A stretch of 33,381 nucleotides of DNA from contig JAJFIV010000003.1 in the NCBI GenBank assembly GCA_021774625.1, positions 1-33,381 on the forward strand, read 5' to 3'. Origin of the DNA: Alphaproteobacteria bacterium. GTDB lineage: Bacteria > Pseudomonadota > Alphaproteobacteria > Sphingomonadales > JAKSBY01. Within the stretch, counting starts at the first letter, position 1, and the number at the start of each line of letters is the position of its first letter. Positions 16,242 to 23,370 of this stretch are shown piece after piece. Position numbers and translations under genes: made by a program. The notes below the pieces were generated by a model. It did not search any database. It saw nothing but the letters and a program-made list of their open reading frames with translations, and was not told where the DNA came from.

Positions 16242-18155
16242 CTAAGCTCGGATTTCTTTGACCGCCTGCCCTTTGCCCAGCGCTTGCAGCGCGGTTTTGA
16301 CAATATTGGCGGCCTGCAGACCGGCATCTTCATACTGCCATTTGGGATCGCCATGGGCAATAAAGCGGTCCGGCAGGAACATGGGACGGACCTTCAGCCC
16401 CTTGTCCAGCATGCCGTTCTGCGCCAGATGATTGAGCACGAAGGAGCCAAAGCCGCCGATAGAGCCTTCCTCGATGATGATAAAGACTTCATGATTTTCT
16501 GCAAGACGCTTGATGAGATCCGTATCCAGCGGTTTGGCGAAGCGGGCGTCGGCCACAGTGGTGGAAAGGCCTAGCGCGGCCAGTTGATCGGCAGCGGCAA
16601 GGCTTTCCTGCAGCCGTCCGCCAAAGGACAGAATGGCAACCTTGGTGCCTTCGCGCATAATGCGGCCCTTACCGATTTCCAGCGGTGTGCCTTCGTTAGG
16701 CATAGTCACACCAACGGCTGAACCGCGCGGATAGCGGAGGCCGGACGGACCATCGTCAATGGCGGCGGCGGTTGCCACCATATGGCGGAGATCAGCTTCA
16801 TCGGCCGCCGCCATCAGCACAAAGCCGGGCAGACAGCCGAGATAAGCGGTATCAAAACTTCCGGCATGGGTTGCACCATCAGCGCCAACCAGCCCGGCCC
16901 GGTCCATGGCAAAACGCACCGGCAGCTTCTGGATCGCCACATCATGCACAATCTGGTCATAGGCCCGCTGCAGGAAAGTGGAATAGATGGTGGCGAACGG
17001 CTTCATGCCGTCTGCGGCCATGCCGGCGGCGAAGGTTACGGCATGCTGCTCCGCAATGCCGACATCGAAAGTCCGGTCCGGAAAGCGCTTGCCGAAAATA
17101 TCGAGACCGGTGCCGGAGGGCATGGCGGCGGTGATGGCGACAATGCTTTCGTCTTTTTCCGCCTCAATACACAGGGATTCCGCATAAACCTTGGTATAGC
17201 TCGGGATATTGGAATTGGATTTCTGCTGGGTGCCGGTGACCACATCGAATTTGGGCACCGCATGGTATTTTTCTTCCGAGGGGGTCGGGAAGGGATGGCC
17301 ATGGCCTTTTTCCGTGACCACATGCAGCAGGATCGGGCCGGCGTTCGCATCCCGGAGATTTTCCAGAATAGGCACCAGATGGTCCATATTATGGCCGTCC
17401 ACCGGGCCCACATAGTAAAAGCCCATTTCCTCAAACAGCGTCCCGCCGGTCAGCATGCCGCGGGCATATTCCTCGGCGCGCCGGGCGGCTGTTCCCAGCC
17501 GTTTCGGGAAATGCTTCGCCATATTCTTGCCGAATTCCCGCAGGGACAGAAATTGCTTCGATGACATCAGGCGGGACAGATAATTGGAAAGCGCGCCTAC
17601 CGCCGGGGCAATGGACATGCCGTTATCATTCAGAATAACGATCAGGCGGCTGTTCATCGCCCCCGCATTATTCATGGCCTCATAGGCCATGCCGCCGGAC
17701 ATGGCACCATCGCCGATAACGGCAATCACGTTATTGTCCTCGCCCTTCTGATCGCGGGCAACCGCCAGACCAAGGCTTGCCGAAATGGAGGTCGAGGAAT
17801 GCGCGGCGCCGAACGGATCATAATCGCTTTCCGTCCGCTTGGTGAAGCCATAAAGGCCGCCCTGCTGGCGGATGGTGCGGATCTTGTCCCGCCGGCCGGT
17901 AAGAATTTTGTGCGGATAGGCCTGATGCCCCACATCCCAGACAATTTTGTCTTTCGGCGTGTTAAACACATAATGCAGCGCCACGGTCAGTTCGACCACG
18001 CCAAGACCGGCGCCGAGATGCCCGCCAATGGTGGAAACAGCGTCCACGGTCTCCGATCGCAACTCATCAGCAAGCTGCTGCAACTGGTCAGGTTTTAGCG
18101 TCCGCAATTTGTCAGGAGTTGGCGCCTGGTCCAAGAGTGGAGTAGATACGGCCAT
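16242..18155 (-). CDS. dxs: 1-deoxy-D-xylulose-5-phosphate synthase
   Basis: A 637-residue thiamine-diphosphate enzyme starting the MEP isoprenoid pathway by condensing pyruvate with glyceraldehyde 3-phosphate. Signatures: [15 protein letters not shown], the ThDP motif [18 protein letters not shown], the catalytic-glutamate region [16 protein letters not shown], and [15 protein letters not shown]. Full length. It is the first gene of the minus-strand run dxs-hpnD-hpnE-shc-hpnG, so precursor supply is coupled to hopanoid synthesis. The start ATG has a moderate AAGGCGAAG upstream. Confidence 0.97.
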   Translation of the reverse strand: MAVSTPLLDQAPTPDKLRTLKPDQLQQLADELRSETVDAVSTIGGHLGAGLGVVELTVALHYVFNTPKDKIVWDVGHQAYPHKILTGRRDKIRTIRQQGGLYGFTKRTESDYDPFGAAHSSTSISASLGLAVARDQKGEDNNVIAVIGDGAMSGGMAYEAMNNAGAMNSRLIVILNDNGMSIAPAVGALSNYLSRLMSSKQFLSLREFGKNMAKHFPKRLGTAARRAEEYARGMLTGGTLFEEMGFYYVGPVDGHNMDHLVPILENLRDANAGPILLHVVTEKGHGHPFPTPSEEKYHAVPKFDVVTGTQQKSNSNIPSYTKVYAESLCIEAEKDESIVAITAAMPSGTGLDIFGKRFPDRTFDVGIAEQHAVTFAAGMAADGMKPFATIYSTFLQRAYDQIVHDVAIQKLPVRFAMDRAGLVGADGATHAGSFDTAYLGCLPGFVLMAAADEADLRHMVATAAAIDDGPSGLRYPRGSAVGVTMPNEGTPLEIGKGRIMREGTKVAILSFGGRLQESLAAADQLAALGLSTTVADARFAKPLDTDLIKRLAENHEVFIIIEEGSIGGFGSFVLNHLAQNGMLDKGLKVRPMFLPDRFIAHGDPKWQYEDAGLQAANIVKTALQALGKGQAVKEIRA

Positions 18156-18282
18156 ACTGCTTCGCCTTTCTGTATTTTAGCAAGCTTACTTAACGATTTT
18201 TTTGGCATTTTCCAGGGTTTATTCCCGGATCATCTGCTATAAATTGCCACACAGTCATACAGTGACTGGCTCATGTAATTCG

Positions 18283-18309
18283 ATAATATGGCATAATGTA
18301 GCTCGTCAA
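18283..18309 (-). promoter_or_regulatory. dxs: Candidate sigma-70-type promoter for dxs
   Basis: On the minus strand TTGACG (18304-18309) is followed after 15 bp by TATTAT (18283-18288), about 130 bp upstream of the dxs start. The boxes are good but the spacing is short compared with the usual 16-18 bp, so this is only a candidate. Confidence 0.3.
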
Positions 18310-18395
18310 CAGTAACTTGTGAACGATTTATTAAAGCAATTTCTTCCCCTTGTAGTAACTATCGGCAGAAGTGTTGCGCATTTATCTCTAAAACC

Positions 18396-18418
18396 CGAGC
18401 CCTGCCAGGCTCGTTTTT
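18396..18418 (+). terminator. Rho-independent terminator with no gene in front of it
   Basis: A 6-bp perfect stem, CGAGCC/GGCTCG, with a 6-nt loop is followed directly by TTTTT on the plus strand. The flanks CTAAAAC and TTTTTAG extend the symmetry. No plus-strand protein gene precedes it, so it would end either a small RNA transcribed from about 18200-18390 or antisense transcription. It could also be weakly bidirectional. Confidence 0.6.
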
Positions 18419-18706
18419 AGGCGACAGAGAGCCCCATAGTTGACAGCTGGTGCGGCTGTCATAAGCGGTCAGAAATATTCCACTGCTGTTTTTCTTTGGC
18501 CTTGGCCTGTTCAAGGAAGGAAAATGCCGGCGGTCACAAGTGCGTGAAATCCGGTCAGACCGCCCCTGCCGGAGCGTCTATCGGATATAATTTCGTGTGA
18601 AAAGTGTTTTTGCTTTATATCTGCCATGCCGCATGCATGATGGGCGATACGGTATTGTTGCAGAGGGTCGGGGACCTGTCCCTGGATGGTGATTGGGGAG
18701 CATACG

Positions 18707-20059
18707 ATGAAAACCACCCGCATTTATATCAGCCTCTTGGCGCAGTTTGTCAGCCTGTTCACCCTGTCAGCCGCCATTGCAGCGGATCTTGTGATCGAAA
18801 ATGTGACGCTGATTGACGGCACCGGACGGCCTCCCATAACGGGTGCCACGGTCGAGATTGACGGAGACCGTATCAGCCGCATCACACGCGGCCCGGCCCA
18901 ACCCGCCAGCGATGCCCGGCGCATTGACGGGACGGGGAAATTCCTAATCCCCGGAATGATTGACGTTCACCTTCATTTGCGGGGGGGCGCCCGTGTAACC
19001 CCGGAAGGATTGCGTGATCCGGATACGGATGTCGAAGCGGGCAGGGCGGCGCTGCATGGTTATCTCTATAGCGGCGTTACCTCGATTTATGACGCGGGCA
19101 ATAACCCGGATCATATATTTAATCTCCGCGCCATGGAGCGCGTGGGGACACTCATTGCGCCCCGTATCTTCGCCACCGGCGGTATCGTTACTTATCCGGG
19201 CAGTCATGGAAGCTTTGAAGGTTCAACGCTGGTTGATGACTGGCCGGAAGCGATTCCCCTGCTTGAGGATCATATCGCCCGTGGGCCCGATATGATGAAA
19301 CTGACGCTGGAAGAGCGTGGCTGGGGCGCCCGGCCCATGATCCCCATGCTGCCCCTGGATCTGATGCAGCATATTATTGAATACGCCAATGACCACGGCA
19401 TTCGCACGACCGTCCATACATCGAGCGAATTGCGCGCCCGGCAGGCTATTTTCGCCGGGATCGATACGCTTTCGCATCCGATCATTCAAGGGCCGATCAC
19501 CGATGATTTCGCGCGGCTGATGTCGGTGAAAAAAATCCCGATGGCGACCACCCTGACCATTGGTGAAAATTACAGCCGTCTTGTCGAGCACCCGGAATAT
19601 CTTGACCAGCCGCTTTACCGCGCGGTGCTTGAAAAGGCCTATATTGACGAGCAGAAAACCAGGATACGGGATGAATATGCCGGGCGTGACTGGACCTGGT
19701 GGATGAAAATCATGACGCCAATCGCCCAGGAAAATCTGCGTAAAATTCACGCTGAGGGCGGCATTCTTGCCATTGGCACGGATCAGACCATTGGTCCGGC
19801 AGTGCACCGCGAACTGGAACTGATTGTTGCCGCCGGCATTCCGGCGCTTGACGCGATCCGTATCGCCACGCTGAATGGAGCTGTTTTCCTTGGCAGGGAG
19901 CGCGATCTTGGTTCGATCGAGGAAGGGAAACTCGCCGACATGGTTCTTCTGGACGGCGACCCGACCACCGATATCAATCATGCCAAGCAAATCAACCTGG
20001 TCATAAAGGGCGGGATCATTATAGACCGTGACAGGCTGGACCTACCGGTTAACCGGTAG
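18707..20059 (+). CDS. Exported amidohydrolase-family metal-dependent hydrolase
   Basis: A 450-residue amidohydrolase (imidazolonepropionase/prolidase-like TIM-barrel group). A signal peptide precedes the mature domain (MKTTRIYISLLAQF to SAAIAA), so it is probably periplasmic. Metal-site features: HxH in IDVHLHLRG, a lysine in DMMKLTLEE in the position of the carboxylated lysine, HTSSELRARQ, the second histidine in DTLSHPIIQ, and the catalytic Asp in AIGTDQTIG. The C-terminal LGSIEEGKLADMVLLDGDP is typical. The ATG at 18707 is chosen over an upstream in-frame start at 18686 because a GGGGAG site lies 6 bp before it and the signal peptide begins there. Substrate unknown. The last codons lie in a perfect 20-bp palindrome. 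Confidence 0.85.
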   Translation: MKTTRIYISLLAQFVSLFTLSAAIAADLVIENVTLIDGTGRPPITGATVEIDGDRISRITRGPAQPASDARRIDGTGKFLIPGMIDVHLHLRGGARVTPEGLRDPDTDVEAGRAALHGYLYSGVTSIYDAGNNPDHIFNLRAMERVGTLIAPRIFATGGIVTYPGSHGSFEGSTLVDDWPEAIPLLEDHIARGPDMMKLTLEERGWGARPMIPMLPLDLMQHIIEYANDHGIRTTVHTSSELRARQAIFAGIDTLSHPIIQGPITDDFARLMSVKKIPMATTLTIGENYSRLVEHPEYLDQPLYRAVLEKAYIDEQKTRIRDEYAGRDWTWWMKIMTPIAQENLRKIHAEGGILAIGTDQTIGPAVHRELELIVAAGIPALDAIRIATLNGAVFLGRERDLGSIEEGKLADMVLLDGDPTTDINHAKQINLVIKGGIIIDRDRLDLPVNR

Positions 20060-20060
20060 G
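20041..20060. repeat. Perfect 20-bp palindrome across the amidohydrolase stop codon
   Basis: CCTACCGGTT is followed immediately by its reverse complement AACCGGTAGG, with no spacer. It encodes the last residues (LPVNR) and includes the TAG stop. No T-run follows, so it is not a standard terminator. A looser inverted repeat, GCCAGCAA/TTGCTGGC, follows at 20075-20082 and 20109-20116. Confidence 0.7.
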
Positions 20061-20126
20061 AACCCCGTCAGCCGGCCAGCAAGTATGACGCAGCGCATTG
20101 TTCCGGTATTGCTGGCTTGTACCGCT

Positions 20127-20151
20127 GTCAACCTAATCAGAAAAGACTCTA
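20127..20151. repeat. Orphan copy of the miniature-element terminal repeat
   Basis: These 25 bp are identical to the reverse complement of the left end of the element at 138-162 (GTCAACCTAATCAG and onward to GACTCTA). Only one end is present: no partner repeat is found between here and the amidohydrolase gene. It sits exactly at the point where the IS3-type transposase reading frame loses similarity, at a TA dinucleotide. It is therefore probably the scar of an insertion followed by deletion. Confidence 0.75.
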
Positions 20152-20306
20152 ATCCAACTACTCAGGGTTTGTGGTACGCACCCGATCTTGGTGGAAATTG
20201 ATGTAATCGCCGCCCGGCGGGACGGATACTCGGCCCCATTCTCCAATACCATCCGCACGGCTCGCGCCCGCAGCTCAAGTGAAAATCTGTTTCTTGTATT
20301 GCCCAT
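20133..20306 (-). pseudogene. IS3-family transposase OrfA, N-terminal remnant
   Basis: From the ATG at 20306 the minus strand gives [20 protein letters not shown] and then [32 protein letters not shown]. This is the helix-turn-helix region of IS3-family OrfA proteins, whose usual pattern is [12 protein letters not shown]...AI-SIA-KIGC-PETLR-WV. After SSWI the frame runs into the 25-bp repeat (RVFSD) and stops at 20133. At 57 codons it cannot encode a functional transposase subunit. Confidence 0.8.
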
Positions 20307-20359
20307 AATGGCTCCTTTTACTAAAGATCAGGAGCCTCCGGTAAACCCGGGGCGGTTCA
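20152..20359 (-). mobile_element. Truncated IS3-family insertion sequence (left end)
   Basis: On the minus strand the remnant begins at 20359 with TGAACCGCCCCGGGTTTACC, a typical IS3-family terminal sequence. It has an AAAGGAG ribosome-binding site and then the OrfA start at 20306. The rest of the element is missing after about 150 bp of coding sequence, where the 25-bp miniature-element end begins. No OrfB or right end is present in the window. Confidence 0.75.
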
Positions 20360-20369
20360 CAAGCATATT

Positions 20370-20395
20370 CCACGCGTGAGTGTGGCGTGGTTTTT
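20370..20395 (+). terminator. Probable rho-independent terminator
   Basis: The stem CCACGC (20370-20375)/GCGTGG (20385-20390) with a 9-nt loop is followed by TTTTTAATAAT on the plus strand. It lies between the IS3 remnant and the 3' end of the toxin gene. It may have ended amidohydrolase transcription before the insertions separated them. Confidence 0.55.
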
Positions 20396-20482
20396 AATAA
20401 TCCCAAATTAGCAACTGTATTATACGCACAGATGAATTATCCATTTCCACCAATCCCCGAAGCCGTCAATATTGCATAAAAA

Positions 20483-20794
20483 TCAAAGCCAGCCGTCCTT
20501 GTCCATACGGGCATGTAAGACACGAATTATATCTACGCCACCATCAATGGGTTTATAAAAAACAAGGTAGCGCGGAAATCCTTTGATTGGCATATAACGC
20601 ATTCCCATAAGCTCTGATTTATTGGTGTGATAAATTGCTCCCATATAAGGCATGTCGCCCAGCATCTGATAGGTTTCTTCAGCTAAGTTGTATAATCGTA
20701 ACCCCGCTTCAAGATTATCTCTCGCTATATTATGGGCATGACCATCAAGATCGGCTTCCGCCTGGGGACGGATTTGATAGCGTATTCTTTTCAC
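20483..20794 (-). CDS. RelE/ParE-family toxin
   Basis: A 103-residue protein with the ParE-type pattern: RYQIRPQAEADLDGHAHNIA at the start (helical hairpin), a central GMRYMPIKGFPRYLVFYKPI strand region, and the closing IIRVLHARMD typical of ParE toxins. ParE proteins inhibit DNA gyrase and RelE proteins cleave mRNA at the ribosome; sequence inspection alone does not tell which applies, but the RHH-type partner favours ParE. Its start overlaps the antitoxin stop by 4 bp, as usual for such pairs. Confidence 0.88.
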   Translation of the reverse strand: MKRIRYQIRPQAEADLDGHAHNIARDNLEAGLRLYNLAEETYQMLGDMPYMGAIYHTNKSELMGMRYMPIKGFPRYLVFYKPIDGGVDIIRVLHARMDKDGWL

Positions 20795-21036
20795 GTGGTT
20801 GATTGTCTTGTTAGAGCAGCCTTTTTGTCAGACCAGTAGGTTTCGCCTGGCTTGATTGATGGACCACTCTCAAGTCCCTCTGCAAGCAAATGGTCCAATT
20901 GTTCACCGCGTCGGTGGTTACGCACCAGGGTTGCAACAAAATCACTTGCACTTGAATACCCGCCAGACTCAATGGCATTGTCTATCCAGTGCCTTAATTC
21001 CGGGGCAAGAGAAACGGTAAGTCGTTCGGTAGCCAT
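20791..21036 (-). CDS. ParD-type antitoxin
   Basis: An 81-residue ribbon-helix-helix antitoxin. ERLTVSLAPELRHWIDNAIE forms the DNA-binding strand and first helix, and GGYSSASDFVATLVRNHRRG the second, which is the classic ParD signature; the C-terminal part would wrap the toxin. The ATG at 21036 is chosen because GGGAG lies 8 bp upstream; an in-frame TTG at 21051 lacks such a site. A 27-bp palindrome 25 bp upstream is the likely operator for autoregulation. Confidence 0.88.
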   Translation of the reverse strand: MATERLTVSLAPELRHWIDNAIESGGYSSASDFVATLVRNHRRGEQLDHLLAEGLESGPSIKPGETYWSDKKAALTRQSTT

Positions 21037-21060
21037 AAGATAATCTCCCAATCATTCATT

Positions 21061-21087
21061 AGCATAATAATTCATAATAATTATGCT
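21061..21087. promoter_or_regulatory. Palindromic operator of the toxin-antitoxin pair
   Basis: A 27-bp near-perfect palindrome. AGCATAAT (21061-21068) pairs with ATTATGCT (21080-21087), and the inner bases continue to pair except at 69/79 and 73/75. It sits directly upstream of the ParD-type antitoxin, where the RHH protein and toxin complex would bind to repress their own transcription. The site is seen directly; its role is inferred. Confidence 0.6.
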
Positions 21088-21300
21088 ATCAAGTTGAAAT
21101 TCAAGAAACCCAGATACCTTTCTTGTGGTCAATATATCCATGATATGCAGTCGACGTTTCTCATGATACTGGAGACGGCTATTGTCGCGGGTATGTTCCA
21201 GAAGGGTGCGCCATGGCACGAGGAGGAGCTCTTTTGATTCTTTCTGAGGGCGGCTGCCACTGGCAAGCCCAACAGGATTCAATGAGACTGAATTGTAATA

Positions 21301-21389
21301 TGGTGCCCGCTCCCGGACTCGAACCGGGACGGTCCTTTCGAACCTCAGGATTTTAAGTCCTGTGCGTCTACCAATTTCGCCAAGCGGGC
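21301..21389 (-). tRNA. tRNA-Leu (anticodon UAA)
   Basis: An 89-nt class II tRNA read on the minus strand. The acceptor stem GCCCGCT pairs with AGCGGGC, followed by the encoded ACCA end. The D arm contains AAATTGGTAGACGC. The anticodon arm CAGGA-CTTAAAA-TCCTG places TAA in the loop centre. A long variable arm (GGTTC-GAAA-GGACC) and a T arm CCCGG-TTCGAGT-CCGGG complete it. The flanking 200 bp towards the toxin-antitoxin pair hold no gene I can recognise. Confidence 0.95.
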
Positions 21390-21729
21390 GGCACCCTATT
21401 GGATATGGCTGCGCATATAGACATAATGACGGCGGGAAGAAAAGGGGGAATCGGGGCTGTCCGCATGACAGGCTTCGGGCTGCAAAAAACGGTCCTGCGC
21501 CTGATGGAACATTTCCCGGCGCGCGGCTTTCTTTGAAAACAGAAAAAAAAGGTATGAATTGTAACTTTTTTAACAATTTATCCCGTTCGTTACGTTTTGT
21601 TAACCAAACCTCTTGAATATTAACCTTAGTTAATGCGATGTGACCGGCTGTGGTTAATGAAGGATGTCATTTCGCGTCTGAGTGATGAGTTCTTCTAATA
21701 ACTTTGGCGAATGATTAGGGAAGAAAATT
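21390..21729. other. 340-bp region between tRNA-Leu and ctrA
   Basis: No gene is seen. It contains the promoters of tRNA-Leu (minus) and ctrA (plus). The half next to ctrA is AT-rich with a cluster of TTAA motifs. Confidence 0.5.
21570..21657 (+). promoter_or_regulatory. ctrA: Cluster of TTAA half-sites upstream of ctrA (candidate CtrA autoregulation)
   Basis: TTAA occurs at 21570, 21600, 21620, 21630 and 21654. Three of these are followed by C (TTAAC), as in CtrA half-sites. The pair 21620-21633 reads TTAACCTTAGTTAA, with 6 bp between half-sites rather than the consensus 7. CtrA autoregulates in several alphaproteobacteria (established knowledge); binding here is inference. Confidence 0.4.
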
Positions 21730-22443
21730 ATGCGTGTTTTGCTGATCGAGGACGATACATCCACTTCAAAGAGCATAGAACTGATGCTCACCTCGGACGG
21801 ATTTAATGTTTATTCAACGGATCTTGGCGAGGAAGGCCTCGATCTCGGAAAATTGTATGATTACGACATTATCCTTCTGGACCTGAACCTGCCCGATATG
21901 CACGGTTATGACGTATTAAAGAAATTGCGGCTTTCCAAGGTCAATACGCCCATTCTGATCCTGTCCGGCATGAGCGAAATGGACAATAAGGTCAAAGGGC
22001 TTGGTTTCGGGGCCGATGACTATGTGACCAAGCCGTTTCACAAGGAAGAACTGATTGCCCGCATTCACGCCATTGTCCGGCGCTCCAAGGGGCATTCGCA
22101 GTCGATTATTAAAACCGGCAAGCTGGCGGTTAATCTGGACACCAAAACCGTTGAGGTGTCCGGCCAGCGGGTCCATCTGACCGGCAAGGAATATGCCATG
22201 CTGGAGCTGCTTTCGCTGCGCAAAGGGACAACCCTGACCAAGGAAATGTTCCTTAATCACCTTTATGGCGGAATGGACGAGCCGGAACTGAAGATTATCG
22301 TCGTATTCATCTGCAAGCTGCGCAAAAAACTGGCGGCGGCAACCAGCGGCGATAATTATATCGAAACCGTTTGGGGCAGGGGCTATGTGCTCCGCGATCC
22401 TGAAGATATGCCGGAAAACCAGCCCAGCGTCGCCGTCGGGTAA
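21730..22443 (+). CDS. ctrA: Cell-cycle/flagellar response regulator CtrA
   Basis: A 237-residue OmpR-type regulator. The receiver domain has the acidic pocket E7-D8-D9, phospho-acceptor D51 ([11 protein letters not shown]) and K in KPFHKEE. A winged helix follows from about residue 128, with [20 protein letters not shown], a CtrA hallmark. In many alphaproteobacteria it is phosphorylated via CckA and ChpT and controls motility, division and in some species replication. Residue 191 is V ([15 protein letters not shown]) where CtrA proteins known to me have D ([13 protein letters not shown]). The gene faces the che run, with a bidirectional terminator between. Confidence 0.97.
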   Translation: MRVLLIEDDTSTSKSIELMLTSDGFNVYSTDLGEEGLDLGKLYDYDIILLDLNLPDMHGYDVLKKLRLSKVNTPILILSGMSEMDNKVKGLGFGADDYVTKPFHKEELIARIHAIVRRSKGHSQSIIKTGKLAVNLDTKTVEVSGQRVHLTGKEYAMLELLSLRKGTTLTKEMFLNHLYGGMDEPELKIIVVFICKLRKKLAAATSGDNYIETVWGRGYVLRDPEDMPENQPSVAVG

Positions 22444-22472
22444 AATACCGGCCCAAAACACTCCATACCAAA

Positions 22473-22500
22473 AAACCGGTCCCGATTTCGGGGCCGGTTT
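22473..22500. terminator. Bidirectional terminator between ctrA and cheR
   Basis: A strong hairpin with arms AAACCGGTCCC and GGGGCCGGTTT around a short GATTTC loop. An A-run before it and a T-run at its end let it serve both converging transcripts, ctrA (+) and cheR (-). Confidence 0.8.
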
Positions 22501-22521
22501 CGATTTGGAAAAGACTCCGGT

Positions 22522-23370
22522 TTATGCGATGGCCGCCGCCGGCTGAGCCAGTGCCGGTGAATCGGCAGGGATATACATGCCACGCTGACCCCGGACCGGT
22601 TTAAAGACGTCGGTAATGCCCAGGACGGTCTCGGCCGCACCTAGAAACAATGTCCCGTCGGCCGGTATCTGGGCCCGCATGCGGTCCAGGATCTGGGTCT
22701 TTGTGGGCTGGTCGAAATAGATCAGCACGTTGCGGCAATAAATCACGTCAAATTTGCCAAGGGCGTCGAAGGGATCCAGAAGGTTGAATTCCTTATAAGT
22801 AACCATCTGGCGAATCTGATCGGTCAATTGCCACATTTCGCCGGTCTGTTCGAAATATTTCATCAGCAACTGAATGGGCAAACCCCGTTGAACCTCGAAC
22901 TGGGAATAAACACCCTGTTTTGCCTTATCGAGGACTTTGGGGGAGAGGTCGGTGCCAACAATTTCGAACCGCCATCCCGGCAATGTTGCCTGCTGCTCTT
23001 TAAGAATCATGGCGAGCGAATAGGGTTCCTGGCCGGTGGAACAGGCGGCGCACCAGATGCGGATATGTTTTCTGTCTTTCCGGCATTCCCGCAGGCCGGG
23101 CAGCACATGGTTCCGAAAAAGGTCAAACGGGGTGTTATCGCGAAAAAAGAAGGATTCATTGGTTGTCATTGCTTCCGTAACGTCCCGCATCAACGTTTCA
23201 TCCCGTGTGTTGCGGATTTCAGCGATCAGCTCGTCAAGCCCTTCCAGTCCCCGTTTGCGGGCAAGCGGGGTTAACCGGCTTTCCAGCAGGTACCCTTTTT
23301 CAGGGCTTAGCTGCAGGCCGGAACGGCGTTTCAGAAGATCGCTCAGTAACTGGAAATCTTCAGGCTTCAT
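22522..23370 (-). CDS. cheR: Chemoreceptor methyltransferase CheR
   Basis: A 282-residue S-adenosylmethionine-dependent methyltransferase that methylates glutamates on chemoreceptors. Seen: the all-alpha N-terminal domain (MKPEDFQLLSDLLKRRSGLQ), TTNESFFFRD, the SAM site IRIWCAACSTGQEPYSLAM, and FDVIYCRNVLIYFD. The ATG at 23370 is chosen over a far upstream start at 23475 because AGGAG lies 7 bp before it and the longer version only adds cysteine-rich antisense-like sequence inside cheB. It overlaps the cheB stop by 4 bp. Confidence 0.95.
   Translation of the reverse strand: MKPEDFQLLSDLLKRRSGLQLSPEKGYLLESRLTPLARKRGLEGLDELIAEIRNTRDETLMRDVTEAMTTNESFFFRDNTPFDLFRNHVLPGLRECRKDRKHIRIWCAACSTGQEPYSLAMILKEQQATLPGWRFEIVGTDLSPKVLDKAKQGVYSQFEVQRGLPIQLLMKYFEQTGEMWQLTDQIRQMVTYKEFNLLDPFDALGKFDVIYCRNVLIYFDQPTKTQILDRMRAQIPADGTLFLGAAETVLGITDVFKPVRGQRGMYIPADSPALAQPAAAIA

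Larger units (their letters stand above)
18156..18706. other. 551-bp intergenic region between divergent dxs and amidohydrolase genes
   Basis: No convincing protein gene is seen. It holds three inverted repeats: 18252-18268 (CAGTCA/TGACTG, 5-nt loop), 18396-18413 followed by TTTTT (terminator-like), and 18442-18460 (GACAGC/GCTGTC, 7-nt loop). It also holds a candidate dxs promoter. The region is AT-richer than its neighbours, and a small RNA is possible. Confidence 0.5.

Noticed and set aside
15376-16245. 289-codon plus-strand frame
   Set aside because: Antisense to hpnD over its whole length; no recognisable protein pattern.
16782-17564. 260-codon plus-strand frame
   Set aside because: Antisense to dxs, no family resemblance.
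18511-18723. 70-codon minus-strand frame upstream of the amidohydrolase
   Set aside because: Overlaps the amidohydrolase start and ribosome-binding site; its composition does not look like a folded protein.
19223-19990. 255-codon minus-strand frame
   Set aside because: Antisense to the amidohydrolase gene, which has a signal peptide, motifs and ribosome-binding site.
20483-21389. tRNA-Leu as an integration site of a genomic island
   Set aside because: No direct repeat of the tRNA 3' end and no integrase gene were found in the window.
21052-21576. 174-codon minus-strand frame
   Set aside because: It runs straight through tRNA-Leu and the toxin-antitoxin operator, so it cannot be a normal gene; the part below 21300 is not recognisable either.
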